Below are positions 28,312-37,211 of a stretch of DNA of 43,562 nt, in pieces. The first letter of the stretch is position 1; each line of letters opens with the position of its first letter. The stretch comes from Pseudomonadota bacterium (GTDB taxonomy: Bacteria; Pseudomonadota; Gammaproteobacteria; Xanthomonadales; Rhodanobacteraceae). A model generated the notes under the pieces. It was given only the letters and a program-made list of their open reading frames with translations, had not been told where the DNA came from and did no database searches. Both the position numbers and the translations under genes were made by a program. The stretch is taken from contig JAJZET010000025.1 of the NCBI GenBank assembly GCA_021805685.1, positions 1 through 43,562 on the forward strand, read 5' to 3'.

Positions 28312-30048
28312 TCAGAACTGCAGGCTCCAGCTGTTGAGCGTGCCGGCATCGCCGCTGTACCAGGGATCGTTGTCGATCACCTGCAGCTGCCAGGTGCCTG
28401 CGGCCGCATCCGCCGAGGCATCCACCGTGTAGGTGGTGTTGATGTTGCCGTCGTTGTTGTAGTCCGGCGACTGCAGGGTGTACGAGGTACCGTCGGGCGC
28501 GATCAGATCGATTTCCAGGTCGCCCGACCAGTTGTGGGTAATGTTGACGTTCACCTTCAACGTGGACGGCGCATTGCCGGAGACTCCGCTCACCGCAATG
28601 CCGTCCTGGATGGTGGCGTTGTCGCCGATCGTCACCGGGGTATCGGTGCTGCTGAAGGTGCCACCACCACCGCCACCGCTGCTGGCGACGGTCACCGAGG
28701 CGGTCTTGCTGTTGGTCGCGCCGGTGCTGTCGGTCACGGTCTCGGTCACGTTGTAGGTGCCCGCCGCCGCATAGGTGTGGCTCGGGTTCGCCGCGGTCGA
28801 GGTGCCGCCGTCGCCGAAGGTCCACGCGTACGAGCTGATCGTGCCGCCCGTGTCGGTCGACGCATCCGTGAAGTTCACCGTCAGCCCGCTCACCGTGTCG
28901 GTGAAGTTCGCCACCGGCGTGCTACCGCCGCCGCCGCCACCGCCGCTGCTGCCGCCGTTGACGATCGGGTGCGAGATCGCGCAGGAATTGGTGTCGTTCG
29001 ACCAGCTCGCCTGCTCGGTGAACGTGCCCGTGCCCATCGCCACGTTTGCCGCACCGCCCGGCTGGCCCGCCGCGATCCAGGCGCACTCGTCGGAGTTCTC
29101 CGAACCGCTGCTGGCGTTCGTCCAGCCGCCCGCCGGGTAGGTGTCCGACATCATCTCGTGCCACTCGTGGCCCAGCGTCATCGTCCAGCCGTCCAGGTTG
29201 CCGGCCGAACCCGAGTTCACGAAGTCCACGCCGCAGCTCGAACCCATGTCCATGTTGTACGGCTGGTTGCTGTAGGCGATGTCGCCGTACGACGAGGTCG
29301 TGTAGTTGTGCCATGCGCAGTAGCCCTGGGTCGGACTCTGGTAGTTGTCCGGGTCCGTGCCGTGCGGCGACATGATGATGTAGTACGTGTAGCGGTTCGA
29401 GCCCTGCGCCGTGTTGCCGAAGTGCGCCGCCGCCTTGATCGCCTCGTTCGCCAGGTCGGTCGCGGTCGGCGCGCTGGGCGCCGCCGCCGAGTTGTCGTAC
29501 CACGCGCCCGCGTACACGCCGCCGGTCTGGTACGGCACGAAGTTCGCGTTCGACGGGCAGCTGGTGGCGCCCGACGCCACGTTCGGGCCGTCGCACCACT
29601 GCGTCAGGTCGGCCGACCACAGCTCGTTGCCGGTGCCGATGCCCTTGAACATCTCTTCCGCCACCGCCGCAGCGCCGTAGGAGTCGCCGCTGAACACGTC
29701 GTCGCCGTTGGCGTTGGTGGTCCGCGTGCCCCACTGGCTGCCGTAGTACACGATGTAGACCTTCACGTGGCCATCCATCACGCCCACACCGTCGATGCCG
29801 CCGCCGTAGGCGAGCGTGTTCGAGCTGGTCGCCGTGGTCGCCGTCGACGCGTGCGTGTCGCGGTAGTGCTTCATCTTCTGGTGCACTTCGCGCGTCGGTA
29901 TCGCGCCGTGGCGATAGCTGTGCCCGTAGGCAGGCGCATACGGATTGAGCTCCGACGACTTGCCGCCATTGTTATGCGCCAGCGCCGGGCCTGCCGCCAG
30001 TCCGAACAAAACCGACGCAACCAGCGTCTTCAAAACGATCTGCTTCAT
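28312..30048 (-). CDS. Secreted HEWHE-motif protein, paralog C (core + PKD + P/Homo-B-like domain)
   Basis: Near-identical to paralog B through the PKD domain; divergent C-terminal P-domain (TPVTIGDNATIQDGIAVSGVSGNAPSTLKVNVNITHNWSGDLEIDLIAPDG...TLNSWSLQF). Confidence 0.9.
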   Translation of the reverse strand: MKQIVLKTLVASVLFGLAAGPALAHNNGGKSSELNPYAPAYGHSYRHGAIPTREVHQKMKHYRDTHASTATTATSSNTLAYGGGIDGVGVMDGHVKVYIVYYGSQWGTRTTNANGDDVFSGDSYGAAAVAEEMFKGIGTGNELWSADLTQWCDGPNVASGATSCPSNANFVPYQTGGVYAGAWYDNSAAAPSAPTATDLANEAIKAAAHFGNTAQGSNRYTYYIIMSPHGTDPDNYQSPTQGYCAWHNYTTSSYGDIAYSNQPYNMDMGSSCGVDFVNSGSAGNLDGWTMTLGHEWHEMMSDTYPAGGWTNASSGSENSDECAWIAAGQPGGAANVAMGTGTFTEQASWSNDTNSCAISHPIVNGGSSGGGGGGGSTPVANFTDTVSGLTVNFTDASTDTGGTISSYAWTFGDGGTSTAANPSHTYAAAGTYNVTETVTDSTGATNSKTASVTVASSGGGGGGTFSSTDTPVTIGDNATIQDGIAVSGVSGNAPSTLKVNVNITHNWSGDLEIDLIAPDGTSYTLQSPDYNNDGNINTTYTVDASADAAAGTWQLQVIDNDPWYSGDAGTLNSWSLQF

Positions 30049-30224
30049 GCTTGCTCCCCGAATGGTGCTGTTGAATGTCCGAGTGCCTGGCCCCCGCTCA
30101 GGCATCGGAATGAGATTGGTCGCACGTCCCATGTCGAACATCCGGAGGCGCTGAGCAGGATTCACGCCTCTAGCTACAAACGGCACGCATCCTGCACGCC
30201 ACATCGCTCGTCAAAGCCAACAGT

Positions 30225-30542
30225 TCATGCAGTCGAGCACCCGGCCTCGTTGCCGTGCCAGGCGTGTACATGCGAAACGGGAACGGACTCGTCGCTACGG
30301 CTGGCGACCATGGCAAGCCGGCCACGCGTTTCGAAGGTAGGGTTGGTGATATCCGGCCTGCCGGGGAAATCCATGCCCTGGTCGGCATACCTCCCGGACG
30401 AGGCGCGCACGTCGTCCGCCTGGGTCAGCGCACCGCCATGCGTCCCATCGGCCATCCCGTTCGAGCCGGCACGCGCCGACATGGCAACCACGACGCGGGC
30501 AACAGTGGCAACCCAAACATTTGGAGGAACTGCAGGTCGCAC
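30225..30542 (-). pseudogene. Possible decayed coding region (frame extends upstream to about 30780 through an internal stop)
   Basis: Minus-strand frame ...ALTQADDVRASSGRYADQGMDFPGRPDITNPTFETRGRLAMVASRSDESVPVSHVHAWHGNEAGCSTA*; less Arg/Pro-rich than shadow ORFs. Family not recognised. Confidence 0.25.
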
Positions 30543-31096
30543 GGACGATTCCCCATTTTCGGCGCAAGCGAGGCTGACGCGGCCTCGTGGCCCCGTGGCA
30601 AAGACGAATGCCGCATACGCATGCGGCGAAGGTTTCTACTTGCCGGACGATTCCCGAGCGTCCATCTGCAGCGACCGTTCCCCTGGGAGAATCCCTCTCA
30701 CGGCCAGCCCTGGACTTTGCTCGACGACCCCCGCCCCCACGGTGGCCGCTCGGAACCTGTCGCCATGCTCCCCATGGCGAACTCCTGAAACCTACGCAAT
30801 GGAATTTGCACGCGTCAATACGTGGAAATGGAAACCTCTACCAACAACGCATTTGTCATTCACTTTGCTTTCATATTGCATTTCAGCGAAGGGCGATTCG
30901 GCGCGAAGGCGTAATATGTTGCGCATTACCAAGACACCGGGATCAATGCCTTGCCCGTTGGAACCTGGACGGCAGGCGGTTGCTTTGGAGCCGCGCAGGA
31001 ATCCGCCCGAAGGCGACGCTTTTCCTCGAAATCGAAAGTTCTTGAAATCGGCGCGCCGCGGGGAATGTTCCGTGGATTTATATCGAGGCAAGGGTT

Positions 31097-31810
31097 TCAG
31101 GCGGCTGGATCGACCAAGGCATCCAGCCGCACACCGAGCTGCGCCAGTCGGCGCAAGCCATCGTCGCTGGGCAGCAAGGCCCGACTGCGCTGGCTGCGCC
31201 GCAGCCAGCCGGCATCCAGCATGGCGCCGGTAATGGCCACGCCAAGCGGGCCACCCAGATGCAGCTTCCGTTCCGTCCAGTCGAGACAACCGCGGCCGCA
31301 GAGTCCCAGCAGCCAGCTTGACGGTGGCTGGACCAGGCCACTCGCGGCCAGCGCCTCCGCGCAGGCCGCATCGAGATGCATGCCATCGCCTCCAGCGCGC
31401 AACCAGCCACGGGCCAGCCATGCTTCGCACAACGCCACGCCAAGCTGCCCGGCCAGGTGCCGATAGCAGGTGCGCGCACGGCATAGTGCCGGATCGCTGC
31501 CACGCGGCCGCGGCACGCGCGGTGCACGCGGCAACGCCATCGCTTCCAGCCATGCCGCCGCGTCATCGTCGGCCAGCCGGTAATAACGATGCCGTCCTTG
31601 TTCGTGCACGACCAGCAGACCGCCATCCCGCAGGCGCTTCAGGTGTGCACTGGCCGTGGCCGCCCCTACGCCGGCGACGCGCGCGAGTTCGCCGGCGGGT
31701 CGCGCACTGCCGTCCAGCAATGCCAGCAGCATCGCCGCGCGCGCCGGCTCCGCCAGCAGCGCGCCCAATTCGGCCAGTTGGTAGCGGCTTGGCAGGTCGG
31801 CACGGCTCAT
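31097..31810 (-). CDS. ArsR-family HTH transcriptional regulator
   Basis: LAELGALLAEPARAAMLLALLDGSARPAGELARVAGVGAATASAHLKRLRDGGLLVVHEQGRHRYYRLAD. Confidence 0.9.
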   Translation of the reverse strand: MSRADLPSRYQLAELGALLAEPARAAMLLALLDGSARPAGELARVAGVGAATASAHLKRLRDGGLLVVHEQGRHRYYRLADDDAAAWLEAMALPRAPRVPRPRGSDPALCRARTCYRHLAGQLGVALCEAWLARGWLRAGGDGMHLDAACAEALAASGLVQPPSSWLLGLCGRGCLDWTERKLHLGGPLGVAITGAMLDAGWLRRSQRSRALLPSDDGLRRLAQLGVRLDALVDPAA

Positions 31811-31841
31811 GCGCGCAGTGTAGTGGCGGCCACACAGGCTC

Positions 31842-31861
31842 GTTTCGCCGTATGGCGAAAC
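31842..31861. promoter_or_regulatory. Inverted repeat GTTTCGCC-GTAT-GGCGAAAC, candidate ArsR-type operator
   Basis: Exact 8-bp arms centred almost exactly between the two divergent start codons (31810 and 31893). Confidence 0.65.
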
Positions 31862-31892
31862 ATCCGGCAGCCCGGCCCGCGACACTGCCCCC

Positions 31893-32525
31893 ATGGATAC
31901 CTACCGCGCACCCGACACTCTGCAGATCCATCCCTCCATCCTCTACTTCGGCACTCCGGTGGTGCTGATCACCACGAGGAATCCGGACGGCTCGGCCAAC
32001 ATCACGCCGATGTCTTCGGCCTGGGCGCTGGCCGACCGCGTGACGATAGGCCTGACCGGCGGCGGACAGGGCCTGGCCAACCTGCTGCGCGAACGCGAGT
32101 GCGTGCTCAACCTCGCAAGCGAGGCCATGCAGGCATCGGTGGAATGCCTGGCGCCCACCAGCGGCGCCGATCCCGTGCCGCGCTGGAAGCGCAACTATCG
32201 CCACGTGGCGGACAAGTTCGCCCTGGCCGGCTGGCATGCGCTGCCGTCGCTGCGGGTGAACGCGCCGCGCATCGGCGAGGCGCCCTTGCAGCTGGAGGCC
32301 CGTCTGCTGCATGCCGCGAAACGTCCACTGGAAGCCTGGCGAGGCGACGCGGGCGGCTACTACACGCTGGAGCTGGAAGTATGCGCGGTGCATGCCCACG
32401 CGGATATCGTGGTGCCCGGCAGCTCGCACATCGATCCACGGCGCTATCGTCCGCTGTTCTACGTGTTCCGCCATTACCACGGCATTGGCGCATCGCTCGG
32501 GCGCACGTTCAAGGCGGAAGTGTAG
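31893..32525 (+). CDS. Flavin reductase-like / FMN-binding split-barrel protein
   Basis: LQIHPSILYFGTPVVLITTRNPDGSANITPMSSAWALADRVTIGL ... ECVLNLASEAMQASVECLAP. Confidence 0.85.
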   Translation: MDTYRAPDTLQIHPSILYFGTPVVLITTRNPDGSANITPMSSAWALADRVTIGLTGGGQGLANLLRERECVLNLASEAMQASVECLAPTSGADPVPRWKRNYRHVADKFALAGWHALPSLRVNAPRIGEAPLQLEARLLHAAKRPLEAWRGDAGGYYTLELEVCAVHAHADIVVPGSSHIDPRRYRPLFYVFRHYHGIGASLGRTFKAEV

Positions 32526-32687
32526 GCGCGACCCGGACGCGAGCGCGTTGACGCAACGATCGGCATGCAAGCGCCATCGCGTCTGACGCACCCTGCATCA
32601 GCGGGCGCCGGCACCGGAATTATGCAAACCTTGTTCGGCTTGCGTGTATAACGCGCGCTGGCTTTTACGCAACTGCCGGAGCTGTTC

Positions 32688-34871
32688 GTGTCGCGTCCCT
32701 TGTTCTCGTCTTCCCCATTGCATCAGCGCTTTCGTCCCTTGTGGTGGCTTGGCATCGCCTATCTCGCGATCTGCTTCGCGACGCGCATCGTCTTGCTGGT
32801 GATGTCGGGCCACAACGTGTCGCCGAATCCGCTGAACTGGCTGTATGCGTTCGGCGTGGGCCTGGGCTACGACCTGATCACCTTCGTCTACCTTGCCTGG
32901 CCGATGGTGCTCTTCCTGTGGCTGGTACCGACACGACGCGCGCCGGTGGCGGGCGTGGGGCGCTGGCTGCTGTACCTGCTTGGCATGGCGGCGCTGTACG
33001 CGGCGACGCTTGGCACGCTGTTCCTGCTCTGGCACGTGCACCTGCACGAGTCGTGGCCGATCCTCGCGGTGTTCCTGTTCTTCCTGCCGATGCCTGCGCT
33101 CGCCTACAACCGCACCAGCGGACAGTGGGGTTTGTACGTGCTGGCGCTGGCCCTGTTGTACGGCCTGCTGTTCGTCGCGGCGTCGGAGCTGGTGTTCTGG
33201 AACGAGTTCAGCGTGCGCTTCAACTTCATTGCGGTGGACTACCTCGTCTACACCACCGAGGTGATCGGCAATATCCGCGAGTCATACCCGGTCGGCACCT
33301 GGCTGGCACTGCTGGTGGTGCTGGCGCTGGTGGTGTTCGTGCTTTCCCGCCGAGGCCTGCGCGCGCGCGACGACGGCAGCACGCTGTGGCAGCGCGCGCG
33401 CGTGCCGCTGGTGTGGCTGGTGCTCACGGTGCTCTCGGTGGCCGGCGTGAACGGCGAGATGAAGGACCGCAGCGCCAACAACTACGTCAACGAACTGGCC
33501 GGCAACGGCATCTACCAGTTCTTCGCAGCGTTCCGCAGCAGCCATCTCGACTACAAGAAATTCTACCGCTCGCTGCCCGACGACGAAGCCTTCAAGCTGA
33601 TCCGCGAGCAACTCAGGGCGCCGAACGCCAGCTTCGCCAGCAACGACCCGCGCGACCTGACGCGTGCCATTCGCGCGACCGGCCCGGAGAAGCATCTCAA
33701 CGTGGTGTTGATCAGCGTGGAAAGCCTGTCCGGCGACTACCTCGGCACCTTCGGCAACAAGCAGGGCCTCACGCCCTTCCTCGACTCGCTGGTCGGCAAG
33801 AGCATCTTCTTCGACAACCTCTACGCCAACGGCACGCGCACGGTGCGCGGGCTGGAGGCGCTGTCGCTGTCCGTACCGCCGACGCCGGGCGATTCGCTGG
33901 TGCGCGAGAAGAACAACGAGAACCTGTTCTCGCTGGCCAGCATCTTCAACCAGCGCGGCTACCAGTCGGAGTTCGTGTACGGCGGTTACGGCTACTTCGA
34001 CAACATGAACTACTTCTTCGGCCACAACGGCTACAAGACGGTCGACCGCAGCGCCATCCCGCCCGGCACGCCGATCCACAGCCAGAACGTGTGGGGTGTA
34101 TCCGACGAGGACCTGTTCACGCTGGCGCTGAACCAGATGGACCAGATCCACGCCGAGGGTAAGCCGTTCTTCCTGCACATCATGACCACCTCCAACCACC
34201 GCCCGTACACCTATCCGGCGGGCCGGGTGAAGTGGAAGGCGCCGTCGCGGCCGGGCGCGGTGGCCTACACCGACTGGTCGATCGGGGACTTCATCCGGCG
34301 TGCGCGCACGAAGCCGTACTTCGCCAACACCGTGTTCGTGATCACCGCCGACCACTGCGCCTCCAGCGCGGGCAAGACCAGCATCCCGATCAACCGGTAC
34401 CACATCCCGCTGTGGATCTACGCACCGGAACAGTTCAAGCCACGGCGCGTGGAGGAGCTGATGGGCCAGCTCGACATCCCGCCGACCCTGCTCGGCCTGC
34501 TCGACTTCAGCTACCGCACGCGCTTCTTCGGCAAGGATGTGTTCCAGGAAACGCCGGGGCAAGGCCATGCCCTGCCCGGCACCTACGAGAAGCTGGGTTA
34601 CCTGCACGGCGATACGCTCACCGTCCTCGAGCCGCGCAAGCGGCTGGAGCAGTTGAAGCCGGACTTCGCCACCGGCGACGCCACGCCCGTGGTGCCGGTG
34701 AAGCAGGACCAGGTGGACACCGCGATCGCCTATTACCAGGTGGCCAGCGACCTCTACAAGCACGGCGGCCTGAAGTGGCGGCCGGATGACGGCGCGAAAG
34801 TGGAACCGCTGCCCGCGCCCGCGGCTACGGCGGCTGCGCCGGCGACGGCAGCTTCAGTCGCCCGACCCTGA
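32688..34871 (+). CDS. LTA synthase-family sulfatase/phosphoglycerol transferase membrane protein (GTG start)
   Basis: Five N-terminal TM segments; NVVLISVESLSGDYLGTFGNKQGLTPFLDSL, NGTRTVRGLEALSLSVPPTPG, FFLHIMTTSNHRPYTYP, VFVITADHCASSAGKTSIPINRYHIPLWIY. Confidence 0.9.
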   Translation: MSRPLFSSSPLHQRFRPLWWLGIAYLAICFATRIVLLVMSGHNVSPNPLNWLYAFGVGLGYDLITFVYLAWPMVLFLWLVPTRRAPVAGVGRWLLYLLGMAALYAATLGTLFLLWHVHLHESWPILAVFLFFLPMPALAYNRTSGQWGLYVLALALLYGLLFVAASELVFWNEFSVRFNFIAVDYLVYTTEVIGNIRESYPVGTWLALLVVLALVVFVLSRRGLRARDDGSTLWQRARVPLVWLVLTVLSVAGVNGEMKDRSANNYVNELAGNGIYQFFAAFRSSHLDYKKFYRSLPDDEAFKLIREQLRAPNASFASNDPRDLTRAIRATGPEKHLNVVLISVESLSGDYLGTFGNKQGLTPFLDSLVGKSIFFDNLYANGTRTVRGLEALSLSVPPTPGDSLVREKNNENLFSLASIFNQRGYQSEFVYGGYGYFDNMNYFFGHNGYKTVDRSAIPPGTPIHSQNVWGVSDEDLFTLALNQMDQIHAEGKPFFLHIMTTSNHRPYTYPAGRVKWKAPSRPGAVAYTDWSIGDFIRRARTKPYFANTVFVITADHCASSAGKTSIPINRYHIPLWIYAPEQFKPRRVEELMGQLDIPPTLLGLLDFSYRTRFFGKDVFQETPGQGHALPGTYEKLGYLHGDTLTVLEPRKRLEQLKPDFATGDATPVVPVKQDQVDTAIAYYQVASDLYKHGGLKWRPDDGAKVEPLPAPAATAAAPATAASVARP

Positions 34872-34937
34872 GCAGCAACCTGCACGGCGCGACGAGTGCA
34901 TCGCGCGCCGGCTGAGCCACGGCGATCCCGGCATGCT

Positions 34938-35693
34938 TCAATCCGCCGCCTTCTTCGGCAGCAGCCAGCGCACCGCCAGGATGCCCAGCTCATAGAGCAG
35001 GCACATCGGTATCGCCAGCAGGACCATCGAGGTGATATCCGGCGGCGTGATCAGCGCGGCGACCGCGAAGGCGCCCACGATGGCGTAGCGCCGCGCGTTG
35101 CGCAGCTTGGCGATGTCCACGAGCCCCACCGCGGCAAGGATCACCACCGCTACCGGAACCTCGAAGCACAACCCGAAAGCGAAGAACATCAGCATCACGA
35201 AATCGAGGTAGTGCGTGATGTCGGTCATCATCTCCACGCCCGCGGGGGTCACCGCGGTGAGGAAACGGAATGCCGCCGGCAGCACCAGGAAGTACGCGAA
35301 CGCACAGCCGCAGTAGAACAGCACCAGGGAAGCGATCAGCAGCGGCTGCGCCAGGCGCTTCTCATGCTTGTACAGGCCGGGGCTGATGAAGGCCCAGAGC
35401 TGGTAGAGGATCACCGGCATGCTGATGAACAGCGCGGCATAGAACGCCAACTTCAGCGGCGTGATGAAGGGACTGGCCACCTCGGTGGCGATCAGGTGCG
35501 CACCCTGCGGCAGCCGCGCCACCAGCGGTGCGGCCAGTTCCGAATACAGCCGGTTGGCGAACGGCACCAGCGCGACCAGCACGAGCAGCACGCAGGCGAC
35601 CGCCTTGAGCAGGCGCGAACGCAGCTCGATCAGGTGCGAAAACAGGCCCTGCTGCAGGTCGTCGCCAAGGTCGTCGGGCTCAGTGGCCGCCAT
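34938..35693 (-). CDS. tatC: Sec-independent protein translocase TatC
   Basis: LFSHLIELRSRLLKAVACVLLV...SPFITPLKLAFYAALFISMPVILYQLWAFISPGLYKHEKR...FGLCFEVPVAVVIL. Confidence 0.96.
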   Translation of the reverse strand: MAATEPDDLGDDLQQGLFSHLIELRSRLLKAVACVLLVLVALVPFANRLYSELAAPLVARLPQGAHLIATEVASPFITPLKLAFYAALFISMPVILYQLWAFISPGLYKHEKRLAQPLLIASLVLFYCGCAFAYFLVLPAAFRFLTAVTPAGVEMMTDITHYLDFVMLMFFAFGLCFEVPVAVVILAAVGLVDIAKLRNARRYAIVGAFAVAALITPPDITSMVLLAIPMCLLYELGILAVRWLLPKKAAD

Positions 35694-36087
35694 GCGTCGA
35701 CTCCTCCGCGTCCCCGGTCGCCAGCGGGTCGGCCAACGGCAGCGACGGCTGCGCTTCGGATTGGACTTCCCCGGCGGCTGCCGCCGATGCACCCGCGGAC
35801 TTCAGCGCCTCCGCAGCCTCCTTCATGGGCTCGCGCACCTGCTGCAGGCTTTCCTTGAACTCGTCCTGCGCGGCCTCGGCACGCGCAGCAGCTTCGCGCG
35901 CGGCGCGCCGGATCTCCTCCACCTCGAGTTCGCGCTCCACTTCGGCGCGGACGCTGTCCCAGCCGCTACGCACGCGGCGCAGCAAGGCACCCGCCGTGCG
36001 GGCCGCGCCGGGTAGCTTCTCCGGGCCAAGCACGATCAGTGCGATCAGCGCGAGCAGCACCAGCTTGCCGAAGCTGATCTCGATCAT
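35680..36087 (-). CDS. tatB: Sec-independent protein translocase TatB
   Basis: MIEISFGKLVLLALIALIVLGPEKLPGAARTAGALLRRVRSGWDSVRAEVEREL. Confidence 0.95.
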   Translation of the reverse strand: MIEISFGKLVLLALIALIVLGPEKLPGAARTAGALLRRVRSGWDSVRAEVERELEVEEIRRAAREAAARAEAAQDEFKESLQQVREPMKEAAEALKSAGASAAAAGEVQSEAQPSLPLADPLATGDAEESTHGGH

Positions 36088-36108
36088 TGCCCAGACACCG
36101 AGCCGTGC

Positions 36109-36363
36109 TTACTTCGACTCGTGCGAGTCGCGCTGATCCTGCGTGCTGGCGCTCGCCGACGAAGCCGGCGGATCGGCGCGCAGCTGCTCCTTCGCCTGCG
36201 CCGAATCTTTCGGCTTCTCGTCCTCGTCGCCGTGCATGGCCTTCTTGAAGCCGCGCACGGCGTTGCCGAGATCCGACCCGACGTTGCCGAGCTTCTTGGT
36301 ACCGAAGATCAGCAGCACGATGACCAGGAGCAGGAGCCAATGCCAGATGCTGTCAAAACCCAT
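36109..36363 (-). CDS. tatA: Sec-independent protein translocase TatA
   Basis: [43 protein letters not shown]. Confidence 0.95.
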   Translation of the reverse strand: MGFDSIWHWLLLLVIVLLIFGTKKLGNVGSDLGNAVRGFKKAMHGDEDEKPKDSAQAKEQLRADPPASSASASTQDQRDSHESK

Positions 36364-36432
36364 GATGTTCCTCGCGGCGCCCCGGGGCGGAAACGGCTCC
36401 GCCCACGAACCGCCGATCTTCGCACAGGGCGG

Positions 36433-37128
36433 TCACTTCGAAGTGTACTCTTCCAGCGCGTCGCGGAACTTCACCACGGACGGCGGCACGTTGCTCACGC
36501 CGCCCTCGAAGATGCGCCGCGGCGTGATGCCGGCGCCGTACACCGCCGCATTGGCGTCGTAGTCGATCTTCAGCACCGAGCCATCCAGCGCCACGCCGGC
36601 GAACAGCCCGCGCGAGCGCGAGTAGGAATAGATCTCCGCCCTCAGCTGCTGGTCGGTGGCGGCCGAAGCGGTGCGCCCCACCGGGCCGGCCGCGGCGCTG
36701 GCGTCGGCGCCGATGGTGAACTTGCCGTTGACGATCGAGTCCACCCCGCGCTGGGTACGGAACACCAGGATCACGTCGGTGGACGACACCCCTATCTGGA
36801 AGCCCACGCTGCCGCCGCCGAAGGAGATGAAGCTGGGGTTGGACCAGGTGCCGTCCGGTCGCTTCACCGAGATCAGCCCTTCGCCGCGGCGGCCGCCGAA
36901 CACGAAGCCGACCTTCAGCACGTCGGGAATCACCGCGATCGCCTTCGCGTCCCGGAGCAGGTCGCTGGGAATGGCCTTGTCCGGCGCCTGCTCGATCTCG
37001 TTGAGCACGCGCACGGCGTTCTGTGCACGCATCTCCGGCGTGCTGTCGCCGGCATGGGCGGCCATCGCCGGCAGCAGCAGCGCTGCACCGAGCAACAGGA
37101 AGCGATACAGAGATGTCTTCTTCAACAT
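36433..37128 (-). CDS. SYLF (Ysc84-like) lipid-binding domain protein, secreted
   Basis: Signal peptide MLKKTSLYRFLLLGAALLLPAMAAHA; AIAVIPDVLKVGFVFGGRRGEGLISVKRPDGTWSNPSFISFGGGSVGFQIG; YSYSRSRGLFAGVALDGS. Confidence 0.9.
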   Translation of the reverse strand: MLKKTSLYRFLLLGAALLLPAMAAHAGDSTPEMRAQNAVRVLNEIEQAPDKAIPSDLLRDAKAIAVIPDVLKVGFVFGGRRGEGLISVKRPDGTWSNPSFISFGGGSVGFQIGVSSTDVILVFRTQRGVDSIVNGKFTIGADASAAAGPVGRTASAATDQQLRAEIYSYSRSRGLFAGVALDGSVLKIDYDANAAVYGAGITPRRIFEGGVSNVPPSVVKFRDALEEYTSK

Positions 37129-37211
37129 GGGCAGCTCCGTCGTTGGGTGGGCCATGGGATGGGGATGGATGCTTGTGGCAGACTCGCGGCAGTCTCGCCG
37201 CCAGCACCACG

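Larger units (their letters stand above)
26329..30163 (-). repeat. Tandem duplication array: conserved upstream block + gene + terminator repeated
   Basis: Upstream block GAAT(T)CCTGCTTCA...CGGATGTTCGACAnGGGACGTGC recurs at about 26329-26382, 28218-28262 and 30119-30163; genes B and C are near-identical over most of their length. Confidence 0.85.

Noticed and set aside
28534-31233. 899-aa plus-strand ORF antisense to paralogs B/C
   Set aside because: Arg/Val/His-rich shadow ORF of a high-GC gene on the opposite strand; no recognisable domains and it merely mirrors the conserved minus-strand genes.
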